The translations under genes and the position numbers were made by a program. Below the pieces are notes generated by a model. It saw nothing but the letters and a program-made list of their open reading frames with translations. It searched no databases and was not told the DNA's origin. From Phlyctochytrium arcticum (lineage: Eukaryota > Chytridiomycota > Chytridiomycetes > Chytridiales > Chytridiaceae), in the NCBI GenBank assembly GCA_025602905.1, contig JAHLKI010000004.1:1364001-1428000 (forward strand): DNA of 64,000 nucleotides, given 5' to 3'. Below are positions 32,501 to 42,551 of the stretch, one piece after another (positions within the stretch are counted from its first letter, which is position 1; every line of letters starts with the position of its first letter).

Positions 32501-33630
32501 CTCCCTACTGGCAGCACCCGTCACTTCGTGTCATCTATGATGATGTTGATGACGATGACAACGACGAAGAGAACGGCGAAGGTCTCAGTGATGTGAGAGA
32601 CGTGGCTGATGAAGGGGGCTGTATCCCAGAAGCAGAAGACCACGCGGACGACGAAGACGACGACCAGGACGACGACGAGGAGTCGGACTCGGCGCAAGAG
32701 GACGGTGAGCAGGATGATGGCAATGACAACCAGCAGACATTTGAAGAAGAGATGACTGAAATCTGTCGCGTTGTATCGGAATTTGCGCGGGGACTGGAGT
32801 ACCAGGTCCAGATCCGGGACCACAGAATGCTAAGCGCACTCAAGCGGGAGGGTGCCTCATTTCTGAGGATGGCGAGGGGAGCATTGAAGAAGGAGAGCAC
32901 CCGCGGCAGAAATGCCACTACGTGGGACTCAACTGCAACCAACGGTGTCATGTTCTATCGCGCTCGACCCTCTGTGACTGATCAAGACACTTGATCATCT
33001 GATTGTTGTCATTCATCTTCTACAAGGCATTTTCTCTCCTCTCTCCACTCTCTCGTTTTGATTCCTTCTATTCTATTCCCTTACTTTCTTTTCCTTCGTT
33101 CATTGTTTCTCTTTCTATCTATCACTCTCTCTCTCTTTCTATCCATCTTGTTTCTATCTTTCGCGCTCGTTCTCTTCTTTTCGCCGTCGTACACTGGTTT
33201 CTTTCGGGCAGCGCACTTTCTGGCGTACCATCCTCTTATCTAAGTTGTCTTTCCTTTAGTCTGTTAGTTCACTCTGTTTTTTGTCCAACATTTTAGTCTA
33301 GTCTCCATTTATTATTCTATTTACTGGCTTCCAACTGGGCCGACCATTCAATCTTCTGATGCCCCCTGGCAACTTGCAGTCCCAGGATGCCTGTGAACTC
33401 AGCACACTCACAATTGATTAGTCTGGCCACGCCATTTGATTAATTTACATAGCAATCAGATTCCTGATAAGTCTCCCTGTACTCAGGCTTCCTTAGAATA
33501 TGCATTGACGAGCAGATTGACGAGAGAGTCGCGCGCAGTCGGACTTGAGTCTCAGGCGTGAGTCTTAACGCGTAACCCTATCTCTTTTGGCAATTTAACC
33601 CTTTTGGTCGATGTCCCGAGTGGGGGAGAC
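29518..33630 (+). mobile_element. MULE (Mutator-like) DNA transposon nested in the Helitron
   Basis: Bounded by an inverted repeat of about 55-60 bp (29518-29575 and 33568-33628) carrying CGGGACATCGACC, AAAAGGGTTAAA and ATAGGGTTACGCG words. The interior holds a multi-exon MULE transposase gene. The right repeat supplies the last codons of the Helitron helicase frame (..TRDIDQKG), so the MULE appears to have landed in the 3' end of that gene. No matching target duplication of 8-11 bp could be read at the two edges. 32995-33567 is CT-rich with no gene. Confidence 0.6.
29713..32994 (+). pseudogene. MULE transposase with SWIM zinc finger, multi-exon, nonsense codons
   Basis: The N-terminal zinc cluster reads RVCSVKHCHVSI...CPGC (from about 29760). 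The DDE transposase core follows: GMDATC at the end of one exon joins across 30841-30893 (GTAAGG..TTCAG, 53 nt) to NTNSKHLEL, then SEYNGAGFPLSYCLL and HIDKDMAEI with the second Asp. Further introns are likely at 31812-31863 (GTGAGT..ACAG, joining ..ES to HWSRLKRGF) and 32121-32179 (GTAAGC..ACAG). A SWIM finger CTCPSFVINRFLICKH lies at about 32390-32440, then an Asp/Glu-rich tail. A TAG at 30923 sits where a Tyr is expected after HLEL, and a TGA follows the third intron, so the gene is dead as read. This exon structure and N-terminus resemble Agaricomycete MULEs. Confidence 0.7.
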
Positions 33631-36600
33631 GATCGGCACTTCAAGTTCTTCCATCATTTCCTTGCTTGGTTTGAAGTAGGCAATATCTGCGGGTGTCAGA
33701 GGTTGTAGCAGCCGTGTTGCCATTGGTCCTGATAACGACGTTCCACGCGACCACCCAACATACATAGTGGTTCTTTGCGGGTTCCTGCGGTGGGGAGTGA
33801 GCAGCGGGGCCAATATCACTCCTGGAAGGGTAAGCCCTTGACATTTATCGACTGTCATGGAGAACGCTAACACGAATGGCAGCTGTTTGATGTGGATTTT
33901 GAATCGTCGGTGCGGCAGCTTCACGTCGACCGGGCTGGTGGTTTCGTATGGGCGAATGCCGACAACGCCCTTTGGTACATCCGGCTGCAACTGTACCGTG
34001 TCGAACCCTTTGAGCGCTACAAACACAATGTCAGGCAGGGTATCCGATTCTAGCAACCGCGTCCCGTTCCCAAGCACCGATTCCGTAAAAGTGCTCGCAT
34101 TGCTCATTTGGATCTTGACGACTGTCCCGAGGGTGCCGTTCGACAGCCGCCGCTTTTGGTCAACGTTCTTCGTCACTTGGATAGGGCATCCGACGCATAC
34201 GTCTAAAGTCATAGGAAACTGGCCGGTAGCGCTATCCGGCAACTTCCGCAAGCTTGCGCGCTCTCCCGATGTGAGGTGTCCCCTTCTTGTCGTTTTGAGC
34301 ACTGCGGTGAATCGATATGTGTCGTTTGGCCGCGACCGTGCGAATTTGTTCAAACATGCATTATTAAATGCGCTCCTGTGGACGTTGGCGGTAGTCAATA
34401 TTGGCCGGAACAGAGGTGCACTTCCCGCAGATGGCGTTTCCCCTGGCGTCAACACTTGTCCAGTCATCGTTGCTATGTCTTGCATACGGAGCTGGCCAGT
34501 ACGCATGTGGGTCATAAGATTTGCATACGGCGTTTTCGGGCCTTGGCGCATGTTCTCGGTCCAGAAAAAAACGTTGTGTATGCCGTGGTAAACTGCATGC
34601 CTGGTTGCCACCTTCAACGTATCGGATGCTCTCAACGGGGTATACAGTTTCGCCCCCGACCATGCTGACAACTGCAACCAATCACCACAGATGAGTATGG
34701 AGACCCCGCCCATTTCCACAAACGGCCTGTCCTTCACCAGCTTCAGCGTTTCCGATAACAAAGCCAAGTACTGCTTGCTGAGGAGCGTTGTTTCATCTAC
34801 AATCAGCACTTTCAGCGGTGCAAATGTTTGGATTTCCACGGGGTTGACCTTGCAACGGCGGGTGCAATTCGTCGTCCAATTGAATAGTTTGTGTAGATGA
34901 GTTGCTCCCGCATTGACCCCTGCAATTCCCGAAAATGCTGTCGTCATCACTGCATTCGGCCGACCCCATCCTCTTGCCAAATGCAATAGTGCTTTCAGGA
35001 CAAAACTTTTGCCCGTACCCGCCTGCCCCCACATCGCTGCCGTGAATCGAAACTCCTTCCCCGTGTTGCCGTCTCTTGCCATGTCGAGGGGTACATCGTC
35101 TTCCGCAGCGAATTGGTACAGCAAGCTCGCCGCCACCATTACGAACACTCCATGCTGCTCGCGGGTCAGACCAAATTGCCGGGATACATATGCTATCGTT
35201 GGGAACTCCGTTAGCACTGGGTTGGCGGAAACGGGTGCTGGCGCTGTCCAATCGAGCTCTCCTAGACATGCTTCGTAGTGGTCTACTTGTGTGGCCATTG
35301 TTGGAAATATTGCTGAAAACTGGGCTTCTCGGTCTGTTCCTCCCATTTCCGCAACAATGCCATATTGGGGTTGGAAAAGCTGGGCTGCCGCATCAAACTC
35401 GCTCAAATTGTCTACGTGTCTAATGTCCGTTTGCCACTGGGGTACTGAACCCAGTTGTGTTGCGAACGCCAATGCCTCTGCCGCGTGGGGTATGTGGTTG
35501 ATATCCACCAGTGGATCTTCAGCGCCTTCGGTAGGTTCCGCCCCTTCTGAACCATCATCACTTGGCAGATCGCTTGTTTCTGACGCGCTGTCCTCTTCCC
35601 AAATCTCTTCTCCCTCTTGTTGAGTCCTCAACACTACAGGAACGTCGGGATGACTGTCACGCAGCTCCGCCTCCATATTCCGCCGGCCTTGCTCCGCTGC
35701 CTGTCTTTTTCCTAAGAAATGATCCTCCGTGTTTCGCAGGAACTGTCGCAGCGCCAGGAAGTTCGCCCTTCCATCATCAGTCTCAAGATATTCGTAGAAC
35801 GTTCCTTCCCAAGTGCTGCATGTCCTCAATGATTCTAATGTGCGGTACGGCTTGAACAAGAATAACAAAATCTTGAAAGTTCGCTCTGACGCTTCCTCTG
35901 TCAAGTCATCACGGCTAAGGTCGGCCACTTGCTTCGAAACCACGTTGACAAAAACTGCCTTCTTCCGCTTTTCCAACCGGTGTGTACTGCGTTGTGGATG
36001 GCCATCCTTGAATTGGTGTGTGCCTGATGATTTCTGAGTCTTGCGTTTCAGATACGTGCCTGTGAACAAGAACAAACACATGTCTTCGAATTTGTGTGTT
36101 TCCGGTCTACCGAGGTAGTCGCTTCCCTTATTGATGGCATAGAACTTCTTCCCGACACTGTCCCCGTCGCCGTGATCTGCCATATCATTGACGTCCTCTT
36201 GACTCGCTTCGCCGATAACGACATCAACTTCTCCTTCCAATGTGAGGGCGTTGATAATTGACTTCACGAAGAGATGTACGACTTCGTGCAATTCGTAGAA
36301 AGCCGATTTCCGGAAAAGATATAGTGCCGCCATCGTGGATGTTACTTCCATTTTGCCGCTCAAGTCAGTTACTTGTCGCTTCATTCTCCGGAATCCGCGG
36401 GTCCATGCAGGTATCTGCTCAGTATCAGTGGCGTGGGCCTCGTCGCGGATGCTTTTGCGCAGCGCCGACACGTAAATGGTGTGCAGTTTCTCGAACTGCA
36501 TTTGCGGCTTGAAGGTGTACTTGAGAACATACTGTTTGATATCCGCCGCTTCCCCGCCTAGCATAAGCCGTACGTCGTGATTGAATTTGAACAGGCTGGC

Positions 36601-39129
36601 GAAGAGTGGATTGTAGTTGTTGAGGTACAAGGAACCGTTCTGGCGCTCCAACGACACCGTCATAGCTGTCACTTGCGTGCACGGCACTGCGTTCTCCGGC
36701 TTCATGAAACGACAATAGCACCCGCTAGGGGTTCGGACGCTTTTCTTGAAACAAGACCGTGCATGTCGCCATGAGTGCAGTTGATAGGCGAATAAGCTAC
36801 TTTCGAAGTGCAACATGTCTTCCGGATTCCGTGGTTCTATGACGGTCTCCAGCGGTCGCGGCTTCCAGGAACAGTTTACCATATCTGCATCTTCCCGTGT
36901 CCACAATTCAACACTCAAGATTCCGCTCCGGGTCGCGAAGTACTCCGCGGAGTTGGTTGCAACATCCTGATCCGTATGTCCCTCCCCACATGCCGTACAT
37001 ATGGCCGATACTGGTGCCGTCCAGTTGGGTCTTGCTCGCCGGAACGCCCGCAAAGGTGTCGGTTGAAATTCAAGCGGTGATCCGCATTGCGCACAAAATG
37101 GATGAAGAGGAATGGGGGATGTACTGCTGACTACGGATGCGGCATATTCGGCGACTTGCGAGAGGAAAGTATTCGGGCTAGGTTGGCTAGCCATTCGCAT
37201 GAATTGGCTGGTTGTCAATGAAAGATTGTATACCCACACAAGGAAGTGCGCGTGTAGATTTCCTGATCCTTGCGTCTCCACCGCTGCTGAAAACGCTTTC
37301 ACCGCTCCCAACGCCCCCCCGCCTAGGCGCGGCTCTTGCTTTGTGGTATCCCACCCGAGAAATGTGTCTTGGATGGTGTTCATCACTCGATCGAAATTCC
37401 TGGCGACTGCCATAGGATTCTTGCCAACCTCCTCTCTGCGCTCCTCCCGCGTCATGGCTTGGATGCGCTTGTTGATGTCAGAGATTGCCATGTCTGCTCC
37501 TTCATACTGAGTGTACTGAACTACACGGAACGAGTTCATTGAGTCCGGGGTGACGGTGAAGAAGATGTTGGGGAGACCGAGAGCGTTGGTGAAGGCGTTC
37601 ATACGGTTCCGTGCCGCCGCTCGTTCTTCGTTTGACCCCCAGTATGAACTCATTCCTGCTGCGACCCCATTCTTGGGTGCCAGCACTCCTGTGGTAACCG
37701 GTGTCCGTTCGGTTACCCGCAAAGATCGGCCTGATGCTTGGGTTCTCGCTGCTTCCTGGTTGGCGTACTGTTGAATTTCTTCTAGTGTGACGGTTGCGGC
37801 TAATTCGGCAGATTTGGGTGCTAACCGACATCGTAGATGTACTGAAGATTGGGCCCGTTTGCGTGCTGCTATGTTGAATGCCATTAGGATGAAGGCCCCA
37901 TGCTTCGCAAACCGTTGCTCCGGGAGTCTCAAGAAATATCCCATCCATTCTTCGAGGGAGACTGGATTTCTGCGGCTTTCCGATGGTCCGCCGCGGCCAT
38001 ACGGCAACAACTCCGGTATTCGCATGTACATAGACTCTGGGTCATCGTCTGCGACAAACGTGGTGGATCTCTTCATTAGCACCCGGTTCGGGTCTTTGCG
38101 GTGGACGAGCAGCTGGATGGCTCGCGTTACTTGCATTGCATTGCTGTCCCCATCGCGAGTATCGATGATATGTGATGTCTCGATCTCCAGGTGCACTTGC
38201 TGACACATTTCGTTTTCCATTGTAGCGGCCTCTGCTGCTCGGTGCCTGCTGAGTGATCCCTGTAGAGTTGACGCGATTTCTGGGTATTCTGGATCTTCCT
38301 GGTCAATATTGATGATGGACGTAGCTTGGTCAAATGTCGCGTCAGGTAAATTGATGTCAATATCGATTTCCTCGTACAACCGGTTGTGCAGTTTGAAAAA
38401 CGACAGCAGGGTGTAAATGCTCCGCCGGTTCCCTTTGAACTCCTTTGCGACGCGTATCGTGGCCTCCTTGGTAAATGCGCCCACTGTCGTGACGAAGATG
38501 TCCCCGTTTCGTGCCATGTCTCTGGGAAGAAGAAGTGCCGGCGGGGATGGGTCGGCTAGCATCGCGTAAGAGTGCCCCTTCAGCCGGTTGAACTTTCCTC
38601 CGTGGACAACTATGATGTGGTGCGCCGACTGGACGGGTGCCGCCATACTGAAATCCACCATTGTGGCTGCGTTGTACACATTTGCCGGAAGGGAGCCAAC
38701 GAACAGTCCATTGGCAATGGCAAAACGGGGCGGCGTGTCTGCTGGGCGGCGGAGTGAATGCAGGCATGGCTGGCAGAAGTGCATTACGACGTCCGACGTT
38801 CCCGTACTTGCTGGATGTGAGAAGCCGCTGCGAGAGAGTAGAAGCCCGGAGAACCTTGCATCGAACTCGCTGGCATCATACTCTTGTGCGAGGCGCCGTG
38901 TGAACCCCTCATCAGGGCAACCCAACCGCGTGCAGATTGCCTCCATTGGTATGTGCGGGCTGCGCACACTGAGTTTGGTCACTTGTTGCTGGATCCACAG
39001 TGTGCCACATAATGCGCAGACCTCTTCACGCATGTTCCCATCTGCAAGCGCGTCGCGTGTTTCTTGGTATACTCTTGTGATGGTGTCCTTGGCTATCGGG
39101 CCCAGTATGGGATGTTGCTCCATCTCCAC
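33595..39129 (-). CDS. Helitron Rep-helicase (HUH nuclease plus PIF1 helicase)
   Basis: 1844 codons in one frame. N-terminal zinc-type clusters (CALCG..CTRLGC, CQPC) precede the Helitron-like N domain (FFTVTPDSMNSF ... VARNFDRVMNTI). The HUH motif is in GSGNLHAHFLVW and candidate catalytic tyrosines in KQYVLKYTFK. More Cys-rich clusters follow (CAQCGSP, CTACGEG). The C-terminal third is a PIF1-family helicase: Walker A GQAGTGKSFVLKAL, Walker B LIVDETTLLS, GDWLQL, and the C-terminal DKCQGLTLPG and YVGWSRG motifs. It nicks and transfers a strand in rolling-circle transposition. The last residues come from the MULE inverted repeat. The frame is otherwise intact, so the insertion may be fairly young. 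Confidence 0.9.
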   Translation of the reverse strand: MEMEQHPILGPIAKDTITRVYQETRDALADGNMREEVCALCGTLWIQQQVTKLSVRSPHIPMEAICTRLGCPDEGFTRRLAQEYDASEFDARFSGLLLSRSGFSHPASTGTSDVVMHFCQPCLHSLRRPADTPPRFAIANGLFVGSLPANVYNAATMVDFSMAAPVQSAHHIIVVHGGKFNRLKGHSYAMLADPSPPALLLPRDMARNGDIFVTTVGAFTKEATIRVAKEFKGNRRSIYTLLSFFKLHNRLYEEIDIDINLPDATFDQATSIINIDQEDPEYPEIASTLQGSLSRHRAAEAATMENEMCQQVHLEIETSHIIDTRDGDSNAMQVTRAIQLLVHRKDPNRVLMKRSTTFVADDDPESMYMRIPELLPYGRGGPSESRRNPVSLEEWMGYFLRLPEQRFAKHGAFILMAFNIAARKRAQSSVHLRCRLAPKSAELAATVTLEEIQQYANQEAARTQASGRSLRVTERTPVTTGVLAPKNGVAAGMSSYWGSNEERAAARNRMNAFTNALGLPNIFFTVTPDSMNSFRVVQYTQYEGADMAISDINKRIQAMTREERREEVGKNPMAVARNFDRVMNTIQDTFLGWDTTKQEPRLGGGALGAVKAFSAAVETQGSGNLHAHFLVWVYNLSLTTSQFMRMASQPSPNTFLSQVAEYAASVVSSTSPIPLHPFCAQCGSPLEFQPTPLRAFRRARPNWTAPVSAICTACGEGHTDQDVATNSAEYFATRSGILSVELWTREDADMVNCSWKPRPLETVIEPRNPEDMLHFESSLFAYQLHSWRHARSCFKKSVRTPSGCYCRFMKPENAVPCTQVTAMTVSLERQNGSLYLNNYNPLFASLFKFNHDVRLMLGGEAADIKQYVLKYTFKPQMQFEKLHTIYVSALRKSIRDEAHATDTEQIPAWTRGFRRMKRQVTDLSGKMEVTSTMAALYLFRKSAFYELHEVVHLFVKSIINALTLEGEVDVVIGEASQEDVNDMADHGDGDSVGKKFYAINKGSDYLGRPETHKFEDMCLFLFTGTYLKRKTQKSSGTHQFKDGHPQRSTHRLEKRKKAVFVNVVSKQVADLSRDDLTEEASERTFKILLFLFKPYRTLESLRTCSTWEGTFYEYLETDDGRANFLALRQFLRNTEDHFLGKRQAAEQGRRNMEAELRDSHPDVPVVLRTQQEGEEIWEEDSASETSDLPSDDGSEGAEPTEGAEDPLVDINHIPHAAEALAFATQLGSVPQWQTDIRHVDNLSEFDAAAQLFQPQYGIVAEMGGTDREAQFSAIFPTMATQVDHYEACLGELDWTAPAPVSANPVLTEFPTIAYVSRQFGLTREQHGVFVMVAASLLYQFAAEDDVPLDMARDGNTGKEFRFTAAMWGQAGTGKSFVLKALLHLARGWGRPNAVMTTAFSGIAGVNAGATHLHKLFNWTTNCTRRCKVNPVEIQTFAPLKVLIVDETTLLSKQYLALLSETLKLVKDRPFVEMGGVSILICGDWLQLSAWSGAKLYTPLRASDTLKVATRHAVYHGIHNVFFWTENMRQGPKTPYANLMTHMRTGQLRMQDIATMTGQVLTPGETPSAGSAPLFRPILTTANVHRSAFNNACLNKFARSRPNDTYRFTAVLKTTRRGHLTSGERASLRKLPDSATGQFPMTLDVCVGCPIQVTKNVDQKRRLSNGTLGTVVKIQMSNASTFTESVLGNGTRLLESDTLPDIVFVALKGFDTVQLQPDVPKGVVGIRPYETTSPVDVKLPHRRFKIHIKQLPFVLAFSMTVDKCQGLTLPGVILAPLLTPHRRNPQRTTMYVGWSRGTSLSGPMATRLLQPLTPADIAYFKPSKEMMEELEVPIVSPTRDIDQKG

Positions 39130-40499
39130 TAATTCTGCAGCCGTGTAGAACTGCGGATGATGTCGGTCTGCTTGCGTCTGTCGTTGCCTTCTTCTGGCTT
39201 CATTTCTGCGGCCCCGTTGTTCCTTTGTCCTGCGTTCTTGCGCAGCAGTTTGTATGCTGAAACCGGCTCTGTATTACATATTAATATCTCACTTAATACA
39301 TATGCGTTTTCTCATACACTTACAAAGGGTTGTGACGCTGTGCACGTAGGCGTCGCATGCTTATTGCCACCGGCGTACTTGCTCGCGGTATGGTGTTGTG
39401 GTTGGTCCTGTTGCTTTGCTGTTCGTTGTTTACTGGGGTGTCGCTGGGGGTGTCGGGGGGGACGCGTGATGCGGATTTCACTGGCAAGAGTCTTGTACTT
39501 TGTGTCGTTCTTCTAGCTGGCCCCCTGATTTCAAATACGCTTGTGGGTTCTGCATTCTCTTTCCACAAAGGAGTTGATGCCGTTTTAACTTAACCTTTTG
39601 ACGGCTAACCGTTTTGGACGTCATTTAAGTTTACGACTAACTTTGCCCCCGCCTAACCGAATCTGATATTTCCCTTTATTCATTTGTTTTTGTGCGAGAC
39701 CTTGTTCTGGCTTTCCCGTTACATAGTACATACTCCTTCTAAATAATGGACATGTTCTCCTTTTGCTCCTTGTGTTTTTCAACTTGCTTTCCCCCTCCGC
39801 TTGCCATGTTCTGCGTTGTCGCTTTTCATTCAACTACGACTTCATGCCGTTTACGCTTAACCTTGTTCATGACTTTCCGTTCTGAGTTCATTCAGGTTTG
39901 CGGCTGAGTTGGCCGCTGCCTTGCGTTAATTTTAGAGTTACGTTAACGCTTCCCTTTCCACACATACATGCATTCCTCATCACACATATCCTTCTTACAG
40001 TACTTCCTTTCAAGTTGACTCTCGCCGTTGAAGGTTGACCGCTCTTCTTTCCACTACGGAGGCAACTAGCCGCTTTACACTTACTGTTGGACGGTGGCCG
40101 CCTGTGCTTCCGCGTCCCGTTCCATTTGAGCTTCTCTCCCCTTACGCCCCGTTTTTCGCACGCTTCTGGACGCTTGCCGCTTGCCTCTACTCCTGAGTTC
40201 AATCGAATATACGCGTATCCTTTCTCCGCTCGGCGTTCCTCAATCGTTCCTAATAGGTTGCCGCTTCTCTTTCTGCTGCCCGCTTTGTTGTGTATGAGAT
40301 CTGCCCTTTCACGTAATTACGCCATATTTCTAAGTCCTTGCCCTGTCCTGCCTGCCACCTATAAAAAGGTCGCTGCCCGCCGGACAACCCACAACAACAT
40401 CCCTCTGTTACACCCACTGCACATCCCTGCTTCAGCATCTTCCACTCTCTCTTGCTTCCTCCAACCACCCTTGCAACCCCCCCACCCCCCTTCTTCTCC

Positions 40500-40979
40500 A
40501 TGCTTGTCATCACCTCTGCCGTGAAGGTGCTGTCCATCGTCAGCAACGACCACAAGAAATGGGACGTTATTCTCGCCGTACCCACCGCCGATGGGGCTTT
40601 CGTCGAGCTTCCCGCAAGCGTTTGGGTGAAGCCTAACCGGATTGTTGAACCTGAGGAGGACGGGGGGTACTTCTGCGTTGCTGCTATTATGGATGCTAAG
40701 TCGAGTGACCTTCAAGTTTACACCTTTCAACCTCTCCCAGACTGGACTGAACCCTGCCCTGCCCAAGTCTCCCTAGCAGGCATCATTTCCACTGTTCAAG
40801 AAGACTCCGCCAAATTGGGCTACAGTGTTTATTGGGACGGCGTGGAAGCCCAGTCAGTCACCATCACCCGTCCAGGTGGATGGAAAACCCGGCGTTCCGT
40901 TCTCGTCAAAGGTGCTGTCTTGGAAGTCGTGGGTGAACTGCTCTCCCTGGACGAGGTAGAGGTTTCCACTTCTACTTGA
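40500..40979 (+). CDS. Helitron-linked accessory protein, possibly OB-fold
   Basis: About 159 residues starting MLVITSAVKVLSIV, beta-rich (WDVILAVPTADG, YFCVAAIMDAK, QVYTFQPLP), in the region upstream of and divergent from the helicase. A TATAAAAAG box lies at about 40361-40369. The pattern could be a single OB-like fold similar to RPA-like proteins carried by some Helitrons, but I cannot confirm it. A protein-like frame (VVELSNNDSFSDDG..) persists to about 41426, so an intron or frameshift may extend the gene. The gap 39130-40499 holds CT-rich sequence with no convincing gene. Confidence 0.4.
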   Translation: MLVITSAVKVLSIVSNDHKKWDVILAVPTADGAFVELPASVWVKPNRIVEPEEDGGYFCVAAIMDAKSSDLQVYTFQPLPDWTEPCPAQVSLAGIISTVQEDSAKLGYSVYWDGVEAQSVTITRPGGWKTRRSVLVKGAVLEVVGELLSLDEVEVSTST

Positions 40980-41669
40980 CCGGTGCTACCGCTAGACTCC
41001 CTACCATCACTAGTGCCGCTAGCACCTCCCGTGCCCAAGTCTGGGGGCGCAAGCCGCAATCAGCAGCTGACAGCCCTGTGAGGAAACATCGTTCTGCCGG
41101 TTGTGACTCTGCAACAGCACTGGATAGCTCCGCCACGTTCTCCTCGCCCTCCTCATCCTACTCGTACCCTTCCGGATCGCCCGAACCAAGCCGCTCGCCA
41201 CCAGCGAAACTGCCTGCTCTAACCGCGAACGGGAAACGTCGAGGCCGCCCACCCAAGGCCAAACCTGCGGAAGAAGCGCATCTTGCTCCCTCCAAAAAAA
41301 ACTCGACTGTCGCCGCCGGCACCGCCCACCACGCGAGTGGTCGAGTTAAGCAACAACGACTCATTCTCCGATGACGGCGTGCCCTATAAGAGCAAACGTT
41401 CCCTATTGCGAACGTACTTGGAGTAGGATTATTGTCCCTGTATATAATGTAGATAGTCTTATTTTTCTTCCTGTCTTGATTTCATGAACGCTTCTTGTGT
41501 ATTTTCCTTTTGAATTGATGTCGTCTGCCAATATGTCTTCTGCGGCTCTAACTATCCTGATGCGCGTGGTGTCTTCCCCTACTCCATGAGTCCAATCTGC
41601 TACTCGGACACACTAAACTGCTTTGCTTGCCCATTATATACCAGAGCTAATCCCCGCAACTTCGTCCGG

Positions 41670-41726
41670 GGCTACTGTTTCACCACTCTTGGATTTTAGA
41701 TGTATAAGCTTAGCAGGAGGACACAT
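41670..41726 (-). pseudogene. 5' part of the small fibre-linked gene, split by the Helitron
   Basis: Reads MCPPAKLIHLKSKSGETV from 41726, matching MCPSAKLIHLSSPNGETA at the start of the intact element C gene (44896). It breaks at 41670 against the Helitron; the gene resumes at 28452. Confidence 0.7.
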
Positions 41727-41778
41727 TGAATACTATATTGATACAAAAATGAAAAAAAAGCTTTTCTCACTGCGTTTC

Positions 41779-42003
41779 TCATGAGTTGCTGCTGCATAAT
41801 TCATATTCATATTGACACATGCGTTGAAAGAGAATCCGAGATCCAAAATAGTCTGTTTTTAACCATTGCTGTTCCATGCGCTACTTAATTTCTCTCATTG
41901 GATTAATATGGTAGTGTTCTGCCAATAGTAGATAGAGATCAGTATCCAGATATTCTAGAACAAGCAGACCAACATGTATGGGTAAGTTATCCAAGATGTC
42001 CAT
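41779..42003 (-). pseudogene. Small F-box-like ORF with one internal stop
   Basis: Starts MDILDNLPIHVGLLVLEYLD at 42003; the LP..V....LEYLD..LYLL spacing is that of an F-box core. A TAG at 41881-41883 stops the frame after 40 codons, but it stays open to 41779 with plausible sequence (WLKTDYFGSRILF). F-box proteins would link viral factors to host ubiquitin ligases. The match is short and the call tentative. Confidence 0.25.
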
Positions 42004-42100
42004 TGTATATCTTGAGCTACCTTTTGTGCGTGTGTCTATGGATGCGTTTACTTAACCACTATTTTAAATATTTTGTCACGTACAAATTAGTACACGATCA

Positions 42101-42529
42101 ATGATCAAAATTTTCAGCGAAGAAGATTTTCAAAGTATCTTGGAAAGATATCTAAAAGACAAGGATGTAGAAGAAGGAAAGACTCAAGTGGAGACAGAGA
42201 TGTTGGAAGGTGATTGGACACTGTACAAAGCTGAAAAGAAAACTAAACCATTTTGGACACGAAAGCGTTTAACTGATGTGGAAACTTTAGGAATCAAAAA
42301 AGAAATGTACAATTTTCAGCATTGTCAAGTCTTTGTTAAATCATTCTCACCGTTTGTTGTAGTTTTTACAAGAGGAGCATATTTACAGAATCTTGGTATG
42401 AATGTCCGTACTCCTAAACTCAATTCACTAAAAGATATTGACAATATTATGCTCGATAACGAAATTAGTCTGGTATCATATAACCAGTATTTTGTAAAGA
42501 GACATTTGGCAAGATATCCAGTTAGGTGA
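42101..42529 (+). CDS. Unknown 142-residue end-region protein (element B)
   Basis: Starts MIKIFSEEDFQSILERYL, charged and helical N-terminal half, then FQHCQVFVKSFSPFVVVFTRGAYLQNLG in a beta-rich second half. Element C has a broken homologue (44375-44863) in the same place relative to the fibre end, so the gene belongs to the B/C lineage; element A has the methyltransferase and receiver there instead. It points toward the terminus and ends about 20 bp before the TIR. No family recognised. Confidence 0.55.
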   Translation: MIKIFSEEDFQSILERYLKDKDVEEGKTQVETEMLEGDWTLYKAEKKTKPFWTRKRLTDVETLGIKKEMYNFQHCQVFVKSFSPFVVVFTRGAYLQNLGMNVRTPKLNSLKDIDNIMLDNEISLVSYNQYFVKRHLARYPVR

Positions 42530-42551
42530 TTGCACGCAACAGGTCCGATAC

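Larger units (their letters stand above)
28453..41669 (-). mobile_element. Helitron-type element (with a nested MULE) inserted in element B
   Basis: Viral homology is lost at 28452 and resumes at 41670, with GGCT on both sides (28449-28452 and 41670-41673). The insert is clearly more GC-rich than the viral DNA. It contains a Rep-PIF1 helicase gene on the minus strand. Its left end has a perfect palindrome (28456-28473) and its right end a related TATATACCAGAG word (41635-41646) followed by a hairpin of CCCCG..CGGGG type (about 41652-41670). These subterminal palindromes suit a Helitron/Helentron, but the canonical CTRR end was not found, so the exact termini are provisional. Confidence 0.65.

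Noticed and set aside
32521..32951. Long minus-strand frames opposite the acidic tail of the MULE transposase
   Set aside because: Shadows of the GAC/GAG-rich codons on the plus strand, giving Ser- and Val-rich low-complexity translations.
33857..38903. Many plus-strand frames of 60-244 codons opposite the Helitron helicase
   Set aside because: Antisense of a long GC-rich gene with clear helicase motifs on the minus strand; none shows a domain.
40976..41374. Open frame of 132 codons overlapping the end of the 40500-40979 gene
   Set aside because: Ser/Pro/Arg-rich composition typical of an out-of-frame reading in GC-rich DNA; a different frame in the same stretch looks more protein-like, so I noted only a possible extension.
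28462..41646. 12-bp TATATACCAGAG at both Helitron ends as a target-site duplication
   Set aside because: Viral homology continues outside these words on both sides (to 28452 and from 41670), so they lie inside the transposon and belong to its ends.
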